Positions 32,831-44,123 of a stretch of 64,000 bases of DNA are shown in pieces. Every line of letters begins with the position of its first letter. Position 1 is the stretch's first letter. Source of the stretch: Corylus avellana (taxonomy: Eukaryota; Streptophyta; Magnoliopsida; Fagales; Betulaceae). A program made the position numbers and the translations under genes. The notes beneath the pieces are model-generated. The model made no database searches and was not told the DNA's origin. It saw nothing but the letters and a program-made list of their open reading frames with translations. The stretch spans positions 45,052,238 through 45,116,237 of the forward strand of contig NC_081542.1 in assembly GCF_901000735.1 (NCBI RefSeq), written 5' to 3'.

Positions 32831-33692
32831 TTAAATAATGAAAACTCCTAAACTGAAGGATTCAACGTACAACATGATATACTAACAAACATATAATGCT
32901 CACTAAAAAAAAAAGACACTAACACACTATATATTCACATAACAATTAAGCTTAGAAATAGAACCACATTCTGCATTATTTCTAACATGGACGCCAATCA
33001 TCTTGTCCGGACAAAACGAAAGATAAGGAATTAAATAAACATGTGTCCTGATCAACATATCTCATGAATAAACAGTTATTTAAATTTAATAAATTCCTCG
33101 ATAACATTTATTATTTTTATTTTTATTTACTATTTACTATTTTTTCTAAGACGTTTTTGTAGAAAAAAAATATTATAATGAAAAACCCATGTAAACCCAT
33201 GTAGGCTAGTAATTTTTTTTTTTTTTTTTTTTTTTTCATTCAAAGTGGCTGGGGAAAGGAAAAGGGAAATTATAAGAAATTGAAAAAACAAAAACGACAA
33301 AGCTTTCGGAGGAACAGTCGGGAATGGGCCAACTAAAGACCCGGCCCATCAATAGAACTTAAAAGGCCAAAAGAAACTGTAATAAATGGCACAATTTCGT
33401 AAACGGAATAAAACTCATCAAGGTTACCATCACGACGATAAGTGGTAGGTTGAAGAAACCAAAACCAACCATAAGTAGTTGGTAAATAAAGGAAAAACTC
33501 TAACAAAACAGCTGAGAGTTCAACCAAAGCAGATGACTTTGTTTGCTGAATGGTACTTTCCACACTGAACAGTGTGGTTTATTGAATTCTATTAATAATC
33601 AAAGTGTGATAATGTTTGTTACAAGATAGTTTGATTATTCTATCAAAAGACAACGGATCATTATTCAAAAAAGAAAAGAAAATGACAACAGA
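32831..33692. other. Intergenic, 3' flank of DUF4220-2b
   Basis: AT-rich. The ACACTGAACAGTGTGG 3'-flank motif near 33560 is shared with the other DUF4220 genes. No gene is seen. Confidence 0.5.
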
Positions 33693-36335
33693 TCATGACT
33701 TACAACATTTTTTTAATTTTGAAAACTCTGTTGATCTGGGCGTGCAGCCGCGTCCTGCCGCCGTGTTCTGCTTTTCCGGCATATTCCCCTTGTTTTTCTG
33801 CTTTTCCGGGATTTTCCCATTGTTTTCCGGCATTTTCCCCTTGTTTTCCTGCTTTTCCTCCTTGTTTCTCTCAGTTTGACCACCCTTATCTTCATTAAGA
33901 TCCACCATTTTGGTTCGAGTTTGGCGTTCATGCTCGTAGAACTGTGTTCCCAAGCCAAGATGATTCATCAGAAGCCAAACGAATGTCAAGAGTTCTCCAC
34001 CCCTACTAGGTTGCTGTGCATGCACAATTGGTATACACTTAATGGCAGCATAAGACATCAATTCCACCCAAACTCTGCTCATTACCATCCATCGGTCTAT
34101 ACCCAAATCCAAATGATCCAACTCCGAGAGCTGTTTTGCGAGGATACATGCATCAAATAATACAGATTTGCTTTTGCTTCCCTTCACAGCAACTGGTCTG
34201 AACTTCGATTTCACCTTTAAGACTTCTTCACAGGCATCACGTTGGCGTTGCTGCCACCTTTTTATTTTCTTCCGGCAGAAGAATCTCTTGGCTGCCCCAC
34301 ATAAGACTATTTTACAGGCTTCTCTTGGCTGCAATTTTTTTATTTCCTTTTGGCTGAAGAATCTCTTGGCTTCTGCACAAGTGTCCTGGAAGGCTATTTG
34401 CCAATTGCCCAACACCGGGGCCATCACTGCAGTCTGCATAACAAGGAGATAAAACATATAATCCGAAAGATTTTTGCATATTTCTTTATAATCATGACTA
34501 CTAGATGCGGCTCCCTTTTCTTTATTTTTGGGCCAACAACGACAAGATTTGGGTATCTTTTCTTTTATTTTTGGGCAACAAGATTGGGGTGTGTTTTCTT
34601 GTTTTTCTGGGGGAGAAGATTCAGGTTTCTTGTCTTTTCTTTTTGGCCATGGGAAACAAGATTTGGGTGTCTTTTCTTTTTGTTCAGGTTGTTGGGTCTG
34701 ATAGAGTAGTTCTGTAGCCAGGTGCCACAGGAGAAGACTTTCCGCGTATTGATACTCCTCGATGCTCCATTTTAGTTGGAAACAGCTAGAAGTCTGCATG
34801 AGAGCCCACTCGCCTCTTTGTGAACATGCATCCATGCCAGCTTTTAAACTGTTTGCAGTCAAGGATTTCATCTTCAGCTGCTCAAAAATGAATTCCTCCA
34901 TACCTTTACTGACCTTGTCTGAATGTGAAAAGAGAGAGATGCTAAACTTGTCTAGAACTCCCTCGAGGCGCACGCGAGTTGCCAAACTGGAAAACCATTC
35001 TGGAAGACCTTTCAAGCAATAGCTTATCAAATCATATTGGGAAATAGACCTAGACCACCTTCGTCTCATCAAAATGATAAATGCAATGAATTTGCTCCAC
35101 CCTGTAATCTTCCTTGCAACGAGGGTCCAGTCAGAAAAAATAAGCATCACAACATTTGCTGCCTCGAAGCCTAACGCCCCCATGAGCAAGGCGTAAGAAA
35201 GCTTGATATCGAACTTCTTATCCAACCCATACTCCTTCTCAATCGAACGGAAAACCATTAATGCAACCAGGATTGAAGAAAAGCTAATAAAGCGGAAGAT
35301 GTACCCAATTTCGGTACGAACCACGACAACCTTGGTGTGGAGAAGATCATACATGAAATTAAGCTCATAAGATATTAGCCTGAATGCCTCTTCTGCATTT
35401 TTGGTAAGGAAATATTGTCGGCTCAATTCTCGGTCTTTTGAGCTCAAATGGTAGCCCACAAAAAGTCCCTTGAAGCTTTTAAAGAAGCGATGTGCTTCTT
35501 GTAGTAAATGTATGCTGGATTCTAACTTATTTTGGCAGCTGCAACATTTGAATTTCTGATCAGGACCACGTGGCGTAACCTCCAGAGTTGGCATCGCCTC
35601 CGCCTGTGATGGTGGAACGTGGATCAGATGCAATGAAGAGTAAATCGTCACGGCCTCTTCATAATCAGGCCCAGGGTTTGGCTTTGGCAACACTGAATGA
35701 CCAAATTGACCTAAGCTGGCAAGATAGAGAGCACGTGTCCGCTCTGCGTATTTGATAGTTCCCGCAACAAACACCGTGAGAGTGGGAATCCATAGCTCAG
35801 TAGTTTTAGTAAACGTTTGATAGAAGATATAAACCGTGCTGACAAGCTGCACAACCAGCCCCGTCAAGTGCCTAAGCCAGAACTGATTATCCTCGAGAGC
35901 AAAAGAAGTAATTGTATCGGGGCCGCCGAGATGCATCAAAAGAAAGGAAGCCCAGAATGCCATGAAGCCCTCACCCCCATCCTTGAGCCGTTTAACAGTA
36001 GCATCGCCTTTGCCTTTGGAGATTAGTCCAATGGCAACGGCGGCGACCCAGTCACAAAGCAAGTATGCCACCCATACGCCGCTGTGAAGCAGTTTCTGTC
36101 TCCCCCGTTTTCTGAAGGGAGCTAAAAAAAGTAGGCATACCTGGAGGAAGAGGCTTAAGAGAATACAGCCCCGGAGATTCCATGCACTCCATAGCCTCTT
36201 GACGCCGGCGAGGAGGATGTCCAGAACAGATCCTGAAATTTTTACAATTAATCCTGCATGCATGTTTACGTAGTACTCTCTCTCTCTCTGTGCCTCGATC
36301 TTTATAATTTCCTCACCCACCTTAATGTTTATCAT
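33693..36335 (-). CDS. DUF4220/DUF594 multi-pass membrane protein 2b, single exon
   Basis: Full frame of 880 residues; an ATG at residue 25 (36263) is an alternative start closer to the paralogs. Likely membrane spans lie near 54-73, 86-104, 125-140, 154-172, 182-193, 343-362 and 380-401, with landmarks WNLRGC, YLLCDW and HLGGPDTITSF. The C-terminal half is soluble and ends in the DUF594 block (VMSRVWVELMSYAAIKC, GGELLTFVWLLMNHLGLG). The exact biochemical role of the family is unknown. Two expansions are specific to this copy. One is a Cys/Lys-rich run of about four KxPKSCxPWPK-like units (34495-34700). The other is a tandem duplication of an AKRFF...ACxxVL segment of ~26 residues (34240-34370). 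The tail has KMPE/KIPE repeats and ends CCKS. There are no introns. Confidence 0.9.
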   Translation of the reverse strand: MINIKVGEEIIKIEAQREREYYVNMHAGLIVKISGSVLDILLAGVKRLWSAWNLRGCILLSLFLQVCLLFLAPFRKRGRQKLLHSGVWVAYLLCDWVAAVAIGLISKGKGDATVKRLKDGGEGFMAFWASFLLMHLGGPDTITSFALEDNQFWLRHLTGLVVQLVSTVYIFYQTFTKTTELWIPTLTVFVAGTIKYAERTRALYLASLGQFGHSVLPKPNPGPDYEEAVTIYSSLHLIHVPPSQAEAMPTLEVTPRGPDQKFKCCSCQNKLESSIHLLQEAHRFFKSFKGLFVGYHLSSKDRELSRQYFLTKNAEEAFRLISYELNFMYDLLHTKVVVVRTEIGYIFRFISFSSILVALMVFRSIEKEYGLDKKFDIKLSYALLMGALGFEAANVVMLIFSDWTLVARKITGWSKFIAFIILMRRRWSRSISQYDLISYCLKGLPEWFSSLATRVRLEGVLDKFSISLFSHSDKVSKGMEEFIFEQLKMKSLTANSLKAGMDACSQRGEWALMQTSSCFQLKWSIEEYQYAESLLLWHLATELLYQTQQPEQKEKTPKSCFPWPKRKDKKPESSPPEKQENTPQSCCPKIKEKIPKSCRCWPKNKEKGAASSSHDYKEICKNLSDYMFYLLVMQTAVMAPVLGNWQIAFQDTCAEAKRFFSQKEIKKLQPREACKIVLCGAAKRFFCRKKIKRWQQRQRDACEEVLKVKSKFRPVAVKGSKSKSVLFDACILAKQLSELDHLDLGIDRWMVMSRVWVELMSYAAIKCIPIVHAQQPSRGGELLTFVWLLMNHLGLGTQFYEHERQTRTKMVDLNEDKGGQTERNKEEKQENKGKMPENNGKIPEKQKNKGNMPEKQNTAAGRGCTPRSTEFSKLKKCCKS

Positions 36336-36416
36336 GAACCCATGCCATTATTGAATGAATTTACATGGATTGGATGTGCTTTTGAATCCAAGATTGTTAA
36401 GTCTATATATAAACTA

Positions 36417-36853
36417 GGGAAAATTACAATTTAACCCCTCAAAGTTGACGGTTTTTTTTTAATTAAAACACCAAAGTTTCAATTTTTGCAATCTACCCCC
36501 AAAGTTTTAAATTTTTGTACTTTGACCAATTATATCCAAAACTTCTCATATTGCTCATAATTTATAATTTTTTATTTTTTATAAAAAAATTAGAAGAAAA
36601 AAAAAATTTCGGGGTGACTCTTTGGCCATCTGTTCATTTTTGCACCCCCCCAAATTTGTTTTTTTTTTTTTTTTTTTTTTTTTTCTTTTATATATAAAAA
36701 ATAAAAATTATGGGCAATATGAGAATTTTGGGATAATATTGGTCGAATTGAAAAAAATTGAAACTTTGTGAGGAGTGGATTGCAAAATTTAAAACGTTGA
36801 TGTTCGAATTAAAAAACACTGTCAACTGTAGGGAGGTAAACTGTAATTTTCCT
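36417..36853. mobile_element. Mutator-type MITE with 9-bp TSD
   Basis: Perfect duplication TATAAACTA at 36408-36416 and 36854-36862. The ends read GGGAAAATTACAATTTAACC and (inverse) AGGAAAATTACAGTTTACCT. It lies just upstream of the DUF4220-2b start. Non-coding. Confidence 0.88.
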
Positions 36854-36862
36854 TATAAACTA

Positions 36863-37529
36863 AGAGAGGTATTTATGATATTGCACATAGAGTGTCACCC
36901 ATCTTCTAAAATGTGCAATTTGAAAATGTGATTCTTAAAAATGCAATTAAGCATTTGACAAAATTGTAATTTGACCTTTAAAATTGTGGGTTTTTAAAAA
37001 CGAACTAACTTAATTAGCTACGATTTAAAAATGCAAATTTTCTATTTTTTCAAATCACAAATGTTTAAAAACGGAATCCCAAATAATCACTTTTTTTTTT
37101 TTTTCAATTTAGTTTAAAATCACATTTTTTGTCTATGAAATCAACACCAAACACATGCACCCTAACCCTATGATACACGGATTCAAATCTTTATACTTTC
37201 GACATTATATTCTCTAGCATTCTTCATCGTTTCATTTTTATGAAAACAAACAGAAATAATTTGTGTCAAAAGGTACTAGTGTCTTTAATTTGTTTAGGGG
37301 CCTATATTAAATAATTGGAGTGATTTTGTTTTTTAGAAAGCGACCATTGGTAAAATGTCCAAACAAAAAAACCACTACAAACTATATAATGAAGGAAAAA
37401 AAAAAAAAAAAACTAGTCCCTCTCTCCATCCTATTAGAATAACAGAAAAATAGTTTTGCTCTTCCTTCATAGAATGTGAAGATCGAGTATATAGGAGATT
37501 GGCATATAACTCTATATAGTATAGGTGGA
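36863..37529. other. Intergenic with MITE-like and leader-like fragments
   Basis: Positions 36900-37130 hold a sequence rich in GTTTTTAAAAACG-type near-palindromes, probably a decayed MITE. Positions 37190-37260 resemble one leader repeat unit. No gene. Confidence 0.4.
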
Positions 37530-38200
37530 TTAGGATCCCCTTCCATTATTGGGAGAATTAGAGATTCTCCAATTTTCAATCCTGGCCGTCCATTTTTATC
37601 TAACAGTCCTACGATGCCACGTGTCCCACTTAGATTAAATAATAAAATATTAATTAATTGTTAAAAAGAAAATTCAAATTCAAATCAAATAAAAAAATTG
37701 AGGTGGCCGGCCACCCCAGTTGAGTCTAAGAACCACCCTAGACCGCCGGTCTGGGGTGGTCCAACCACTCTCAAAGGCCAAAAAAATTTGAAAATTTTTT
37801 TTTATTTGGCTCTTGGGGGTGGATCTGCCACCCCCAAGGTTCAAACCCATTTTATCTTAAATTGGGTTTGGACCTTGGGGTTGGCAGATCCACCCCCAAG
37901 GGTCAAATAAAAAAAGAACTTGAAATTTTTTTGGCCATGCATGGGGTGGCTACCCCCAAGCAAAGCCATCCTAAACCGCAGATCTGGGGTGACCAAAGCT
38001 ACCCCTAGACTCAAGTGGGGTGGCCTTTATTTGATTTTAATTTTTTATTATTTTTATTTTTATTTTCTTTCTAAAAATTAATTATTATTTAATTTAAGTG
38101 GGACACGTGACATCGTATGGGCTGTTAGATAAAAATAGTCGGCCAAGATTAAAAATTGGAGAATCTCCAATTCTCCTAATAATGAAAGGGGATCCTGATC
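37530..38200. mobile_element. Foldback element with GGGGTGG-rich core
   Basis: The arm at 37531-37640 (AGGATCCCCTTCCATTATTG, GGAGAATTAGAGATTCTCC, CACGTGTCCCACTTA) is repeated inverted at about 38085-38195. The core 37690-38030 consists of GGGGTGGCC/GGCCACCCC blocks as at 2530 and 57340. No transposase and no clear TSD. The arms are over 100 bp. Confidence 0.65.
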
Positions 38201-38990
38201 CTATTCTTTTCTCTTTCTCTAATAACAAGATAAGCAAAAATAATAATAATAATAATTTTAAAAATAAGATAAAAAAATAAATAAAATAAAAAGGCAAGAA
38301 GGAACCAAAATTTGTAACCTTATGAAAGGTCGTGGTCGATAATTCATTTCTAGAAACAAAAAGAAAGAAGAAATGTATGAAAGGTCCTGTCCCTAAAAAG
38401 TAAAACCAGGATTCTTTTCCCATTTCTCTATTATTAACATTAAATTCTCTAGCATTCATTCTCGTTTATCCTTATGCACAAAAAGAAATAATCAATGTAC
38501 GGAAGGCCCTTTCTCAAATTACAAGGTAAGTATGAATAAAGAACATCTAAGTTTTATAGCATCAAATACTTTAACATATATTGTTCCTCCATTTTTATGA
38601 ACAAAAAGAATAATAGGTGTACGAAAGGCATCATCCCTTAAAAATAAACTGTAAATAATTTCACATTTCTCCTTTTCACTCTTAACAAGTTAAGTATCCT
38701 TAAAGAACATCCATCATATCATAGGAGCAATAAATTTTTTATACTATCAAACTTATATTCTCTAGCATTTTATTTTTCTCCTTTTATGAATAAAAAGAAA
38801 CAAGCTTGGCATGAAACGCCCCCATCCTATATAAAGTAAACTGTTAACCAGTACATTTCCCTTTTCCCTCTTAATAAGGTAAGCATCAATAACTCAAAAA
38901 AAAGAAGGTAAGCATCAATAACTCAAAAATAAAAAGGTAAGCATCAATAAAGAACATCTAACCCTATTGAAAAAACTTATAATGCAGAAT
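38201..38990 (+). repeat. Array of promoter/leader-like repeats
   Basis: Units near 38210, 38500, 38630 and 38820. The last has its AAGGTAAGCATCAATAACTC part repeated three times in tandem (38877-38950). No coding sequence follows any of them. Confidence 0.6.
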
Positions 38991-39119
38991 TGGAAAACTT
39001 ATAAAAGCGGAATAAAGATTGAAGAAGAACCACCCTTGGTGATTATCTTATTGAAAACTGAGAATAATCAATATAAATGTTGGTCAAACCGTCCTTATTA
39101 GGCTTAAATAAAATAAAAT

Positions 39120-39960
39120 AAAAAGATGGTGTAACGTACTGTCCCAATGAAACAATATTGTTCGCTTTTGGCTAACTCAAATCAGACGTCTCATGACATC
39201 ACCAATTCTAGTACTACTCTCGCATAAAACGCTTAACTGCAGAGTTCTGACACTTGCATAAGCACACTTAACTGTAAAGTTCTAATAGATTCATAGCATT
39301 TACGACTTTAAAATGAATTGTTGTCAAGAATGATGGGAATATACATATAAGCACATTCTCATCCCCATATTCAGACGCCATAATCACCCCCTCTTGGGAC
39401 CAGCGTTCTTGCTGGTAACTCTCATACGCTTGTGCGTGCTCCTCACATCTCAGGTTGGGCAATGGCTTTAATACCATTTGTAACATCCCACCCCAATGAC
39501 AATATATTGTCCGATCTTGACTTCCTGAACCAGACTTCCTACAAGGTCACTGTGATGCCCCAAATTTCAAAACCCTAAGAAAAATACTACTATTTGAAAA
39601 ACAATTGTTTTTATTAAACATTTTCATAATGCCCTATTTACATGCAAGTGTTTTAAAACCGTTTTTATTTGAGAAAACAACCAAAAATCCAACTCTTAGC
39701 TTCTCGCCAAACGTTTGTTGGGGACCACTGAACACTCGACCTTAACCCTAACACAAACGTTCGACCTGCAACCCTAGAACCATTAGATCAGTGCTTTGAG
39801 TAAATCTCATTTCCTACTTGTGAGAGAAATTTGATTTTTCAATCATGCAACCTATTCCACACTTTATCTTTAAGTTTTTAAAACCCCGTGATCTGGATTT
39901 GACAATGAGCACCAGTAATCATAAGTATTTATCATAGTGTTGTGTGGCTTGGATCCCAAA
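39120..39960. mobile_element. LTR-retrotransposon remnants
   Basis: GCTTTAATACCATTTGTAAC at 39465-39485 is, on the minus strand, an LTR end (...TGTTACA) followed by a TGGTATTAAAGC-like initiator-Met primer binding site. A second LTR-like start (TGTGATGCCCCAAAT) is at 39549. No gag or pol is readable. Family not determined. Confidence 0.4.
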
Positions 39961-41334
39961 TGGCTAGATTATTTATTGTCTCTTCTTTTGGTTGGTATTT
40001 CTACTGAAAAATTTAAGATTGAGGTTCTCTCCTTATTAAGCTTTTGATCAGAGGCTTTCTTATAGATATCCAACAACCTTTTCAATCTATTCCACTTCAT
40101 TGAGTTTGCCTTGCAAAAGAACAAAATATCATGAAAAAAAAAAAAAAAAAAAAAAAAGTGATTTAGGTGTTTGCCTCTTTTGGAGGTTGGCCCTCCCATA
40201 AGGGCCCCCGATCTCTCTAGATGGTGGAGGAGAGAGCTAAGCTCCCAACACAAAGAAGAAAAATGTAAGGGGATAGAGGGTCCCCTTGCCTTATTCCTTG
40301 GGTTGGAGTAATTCTCCCCATTAGCGGGCCATTGACAACAATTACGTAGGAGACAGTACTAATACAAGCCATAATGATCCTTATTCATATACCGGCAAAG
40401 ATCATTCTTCGCATAACTACCTCCAAAAAAACCATATTCCATACTACTGTATGCTTTGCTTATATCTAAACTTTAGACCCATATAACCCACATATATACG
40501 AGTATGCATGTGATGCATGGGATGCAAAGTCTCATATGCTATCAGAATATTATCAGTACTCAATTTCCCTGAGATAAAGGCATTCTAATTATAAGAGATT
40601 ATATATGGAAGCACAACTTTCAATATATTTGCTAGTTGAATACTATTTATATACAACATATTGCGCATAAACTGATGGGCCTAAATTCTATCACTCTAGT
40701 GGGGTTTTTATTTTTTGGAATAAGGGAGAAATATTGGTAGAATTAATCTTCTTATCTAGTTGGCATGAGTTTAAAAAAACTAAGGACAACATTGCATACC
40801 TTCCCAACGACCGTTTCCCAATTTTGCTGGTAAAAACAGGCTAGGTACCCATATGGACCTCATGCTTTTAATGGCTACATTCTAGCCGAGGCTCTACTTA
40901 CCTCCTCTAGTGTTGTAACGCCCCACCCTAAATTCAAGGGTGAAAGTGGAAACTTTTCTTAACTAACCACGAGACGCTACTAATATATCCTTAAACAATT
41001 AACGCAACGAAAAAACTTGTAATAAATTTTTGCCTTTGAATTGACCTAATAGACTAAAAAAAAATAAAAAAATCCAAAGCTTCTATTTCGTCTCATAAAG
41101 TCAATACAACCCATTTTTTACTGAATATACAAAATTACTATGATATGCCACACTTGGCATCTATACAACTCTTAACAATTAATACTGACTTAGCTTAAGT
41201 CAGCACACCACAAACTAAGATTACCTAACTTCTTGTCCAGCGGACTTCTAAGCCTGCAACAAGAACTATGCGATTGTGGGATTTCCAGCAACAGCTACAT
41301 TTGATTTCAACTTTTTTTGCAATAACTTCCAAAA
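39961..41334. other. Intergenic, decayed retroelement DNA
   Basis: No gene. A further LTR-like start TGTAACGCCCCACCC lies near 40914 and runs to about 41330. The rest is unassigned AT-rich sequence with a long A-run at 40135-40156. Confidence 0.4.
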
Positions 41335-41367
41335 TATTGAACAAACATTTCGTGTCAGATTTTAAGA

Positions 41368-41826
41368 GCAGCTCAAATTGAATCACGTGTAAATACTTAG
41401 TTAAAGTAGTTTATAGTTTACTAGTTGGTTAGAAAGGTTTAGGGTTTGTTTGGAATTGCGTTTGAAGAGTTTAAGAGTGCTTTTAACACTAAAAAAAACT
41501 CGTTTGAAGAAAAAAAATACTCGTTTGGTAAAAAAATTAAAAGCGTTTTTAAGGGTCCAAAAAGCCTAAAAATTGCCAAAACGCAGTTTTGGCAAAAGCT
41601 TAAAAATGAAGCTTTTGCTCAAAAGCTATTTTTTACTTAAAAACTCTATTTCTCAAATGCAATCTCAAATCTTATTCGGTTAGCAAGTTAAGCTAGTTAA
41701 TTTGATTAGTTTGCTTGTAACTGATTAATACTCTAGAAAACAGAGCAGCTATAAAGTGATTCTTTGAAAGTTAATGAAAATGATTCAAAATTTCTTCCAT
41801 ATTTCATCTTCTTCCCTTAGATTTTG
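41368..41826. mobile_element. Insertion in the LRR3 3' flank with nested MITE
   Basis: The 3'-flank text CAGATTTATTATCATTTTGT, continuous after LRR2 and LRR4, is split here. The insert looks like part of an LTR (41376-41441 and 41673-41820). It contains a 231-bp MITE at 41442-41672 between two TTA trinucleotides, with ends GTTTGGAATTGCGTTTGA and an inverse relative. The MITE fits a PIF/Harbinger-like TSD, but that is uncertain. Confidence 0.45.
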
Positions 41827-41850
41827 ACAGATTTATTATCATTTTGTAGA

Positions 41851-41852
<2 letters not shown>

Positions 41853-41898
<46 letters not shown>
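41853..41898. repeat. (AT)n microsatellite
   Basis: About 23 uninterrupted AT units in the 3' flank of LRR3. Confidence 0.95.
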
Positions 41899-41900
<2 letters not shown>

Positions 41901-42011
41901 AAGATTGAAGATATACAGAAACACAGAATTCAAATAAGTAATACGAACAACTTAGTAGCAACATTATAACGTGGTACATAATTGATAAAGAGATACAATA
42001 AAAAGAATATT

Positions 42012-44123
42012 TCATGCGTGCTCTGTATCTGCTTCCCGGCCTCTTGCCCACTCTCCATTCTCGTCACAGGGGAACAAAATGAGTTTAGGACATTTGATTT
42101 TCTGCACGTACCTCAACTCTGGAAACAGTGCTCGCAGTTGCCGCCAATCCATCTGCAATTCACTCAACAACTCCAACCGTAGAATGCTAACATTCCATTT
42201 CTCGCATCCCACTGGGTGAAGTACTTGCGACAGCTTTCCTCCCCTTACATACAGCTTCTTCAGGTTCTTCAGGTTTAAGATCGTCACCCAGTCAGGCATC
42301 TCAGAACAAGGGAGAAACCGAAGCTCCAGTTTCGTTAAAGAAGCAGGCGATGTAAGATTCGGAGTCGCGGTAGTTGTGTTCGTTGAATTTCCCTGTTCGA
42401 TACTCTGCTCTTTCTCTGGCCATGCTACCGATAACGACACGAGGTTTTTAAATTTTGATAAATCAATCAGCTCCGCTACGTCCTCAGTCTTATACCTTCT
42501 GTCTACATTTATGCTCAACTTCTTCAAACTTTCCAGAATTGCCAAATCTTTCAGCTTGCAGACCTTCTGGACGTCGGGCACACAACCATTTCTATTCTCG
42601 CCGTCGTGCCCTGAAGTTTTCCCGGGACGCTTTTTTTCTTTCGGTGGTTTACCAATCAAAAAGCCATGAAGGACTTGGAGTTTTGAGAGCTTAGAAAGTC
42701 CAGCAGGCATGTGGCTAATCAAGTAACACCCAGATATGTCTAACCATGTCAGGTTTGTCAGTGAGCCTATCCCTTCTGGAAGGCTCTCTAAATAATGACA
42801 GGCATGGAGATCCACGATGATTAGCTTGGTGAGTTTGCAAATTGAATCTGGAAGAGCCGTAACTCTAGTGATTCCCCTAAGGCTGAAGTAACTAAGACGT
42901 TTCATTTTCTTTAAATCGTTCAAGAACTCGGTATCATCTACTTCAACAACTTGCTTAGTCGACTCCTGATATCTACCCAATTGAAGAACTTTCAAATTCT
43001 TCATCTCTGATAAACTGTCCTCTCTTAAATCAACATACGGCTCACTTACGTTAAACAGAGTTTCAACTTTCTCCACCTTCAGACGGAAGCCATAAGTCAA
43101 CTCCCGAAGCGACGAATATCCTTCTTCAGTTTTTACTAGGAACCCCCTCTTATTCTTCTTCTTCTCAGAGAAATCTGCAATTGGATTTCTATTTGTGAGA
43201 GAGCGAATGAAGTTGCTTGTTCCCCCCCTCGTATTACTCTTGTCAGAGAAATCTGCAGTTGGATTTCCATTTGGGTGAAAGCGAGTGAAGTTGTTTGTTT
43301 CCGCAAGCCGAATTACAGCGTAGCGAATTAACGGGTGCATCTTGCAGAGTTCTGAGCTTGGTCTGCGCTTTTTGGGAACGCGCTCGATGATGCCTCTGGC
43401 GATAAATTCTTCGAACAAACCGTTGCCCTTCTCCTCGGCACTAGTGTCGGATAAAAAACCCTCACCTACCCACCAGTGGACCAATGCTTTCTTCTTGATG
43501 ACCGTGTTCTGAGGGAACACCGAGAAACAGAGCAAACAGCTTTGCTTCCATTCTTCTTTTAGACCATGGTAGACCTCCCGAATCTCCTTCAAAATTGAGC
43601 TCTCAGACATCATGTTTTCGATATTTAGCTCTAACTTCTTAGCAAAGCGGGAAGGTTTGAAGCTTCTAGACTCCAAATTATCTGAAGAGAGTTTTTTGAT
43701 TGAATCGAGTCGAGTCTTTAACGTTAAGACAACTCCAAGGGTTTGGTCAAGCTTTTCTTCAAGGATTTTGGTTTCAATGGATTTTCTTGATTCTTCTTTT
43801 CCTTCTCTGATGGCATCGTCCAAATTGTTGAGAATCAAATCTTTGAACTCATTGTTGACGCGGTCTCCCCATTCCTTCAGTCTCTCACAGCCATTTTCTA
43901 CGCACTTTAGTTCCTCCAGGATTTTCATAAACTTTAGCTGTATACCTTCGTCCTCCTTTTGGCTAGGAGTTAGGTGTTTCTTTCGCTTGGATAATTGGTC
44001 TAGAAACTGCGGCATGATGAAATCGATGAATATATGGAAGGGCGTGGTTCGCCCAGATCTCGAGAATGAAAGAAGATCCAAAGGCTCAAATGAAGAATTT
44101 GGAGAGGTGATTTGTTTCGACAT
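42012..44123 (-). CDS. Winged-helix LRR protein, NLR-like without P-loop (LRR3)
   Basis: 703 residues, single exon, start shared with the paralogs (MSKQITSPNSSFEPLDLL). It has the TTPFHIFIDF N-terminal block, a helical charged stretch, the winged helix with SCLLCFSVFPQN, MHPLIRYAV in the MHD position, LRRs, and the usual end CDENGEW...TEHA. Between the winged helix and the LRRs a segment of ~27 residues is duplicated in tandem (NPTADFSDK and NPIADFSEK, coded around 43155-43295); the other copies have one. The minisatellite insert of LRR1/2 is replaced by a short Thr-rich run. No nucleotide-binding motif. The nearest intact NB gene (NB3) is 4.5 kb upstream and divergent. Confidence 0.88.
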   Translation of the reverse strand: MSKQITSPNSSFEPLDLLSFSRSGRTTPFHIFIDFIMPQFLDQLSKRKKHLTPSQKEDEGIQLKFMKILEELKCVENGCERLKEWGDRVNNEFKDLILNNLDDAIREGKEESRKSIETKILEEKLDQTLGVVLTLKTRLDSIKKLSSDNLESRSFKPSRFAKKLELNIENMMSESSILKEIREVYHGLKEEWKQSCLLCFSVFPQNTVIKKKALVHWWVGEGFLSDTSAEEKGNGLFEEFIARGIIERVPKKRRPSSELCKMHPLIRYAVIRLAETNNFTRFHPNGNPTADFSDKSNTRGGTSNFIRSLTNRNPIADFSEKKKNKRGFLVKTEEGYSSLRELTYGFRLKVEKVETLFNVSEPYVDLREDSLSEMKNLKVLQLGRYQESTKQVVEVDDTEFLNDLKKMKRLSYFSLRGITRVTALPDSICKLTKLIIVDLHACHYLESLPEGIGSLTNLTWLDISGCYLISHMPAGLSKLSKLQVLHGFLIGKPPKEKKRPGKTSGHDGENRNGCVPDVQKVCKLKDLAILESLKKLSINVDRRYKTEDVAELIDLSKFKNLVSLSVAWPEKEQSIEQGNSTNTTTATPNLTSPASLTKLELRFLPCSEMPDWVTILNLKNLKKLYVRGGKLSQVLHPVGCEKWNVSILRLELLSELQMDWRQLRALFPELRYVQKIKCPKLILFPCDENGEWARGREADTEHA

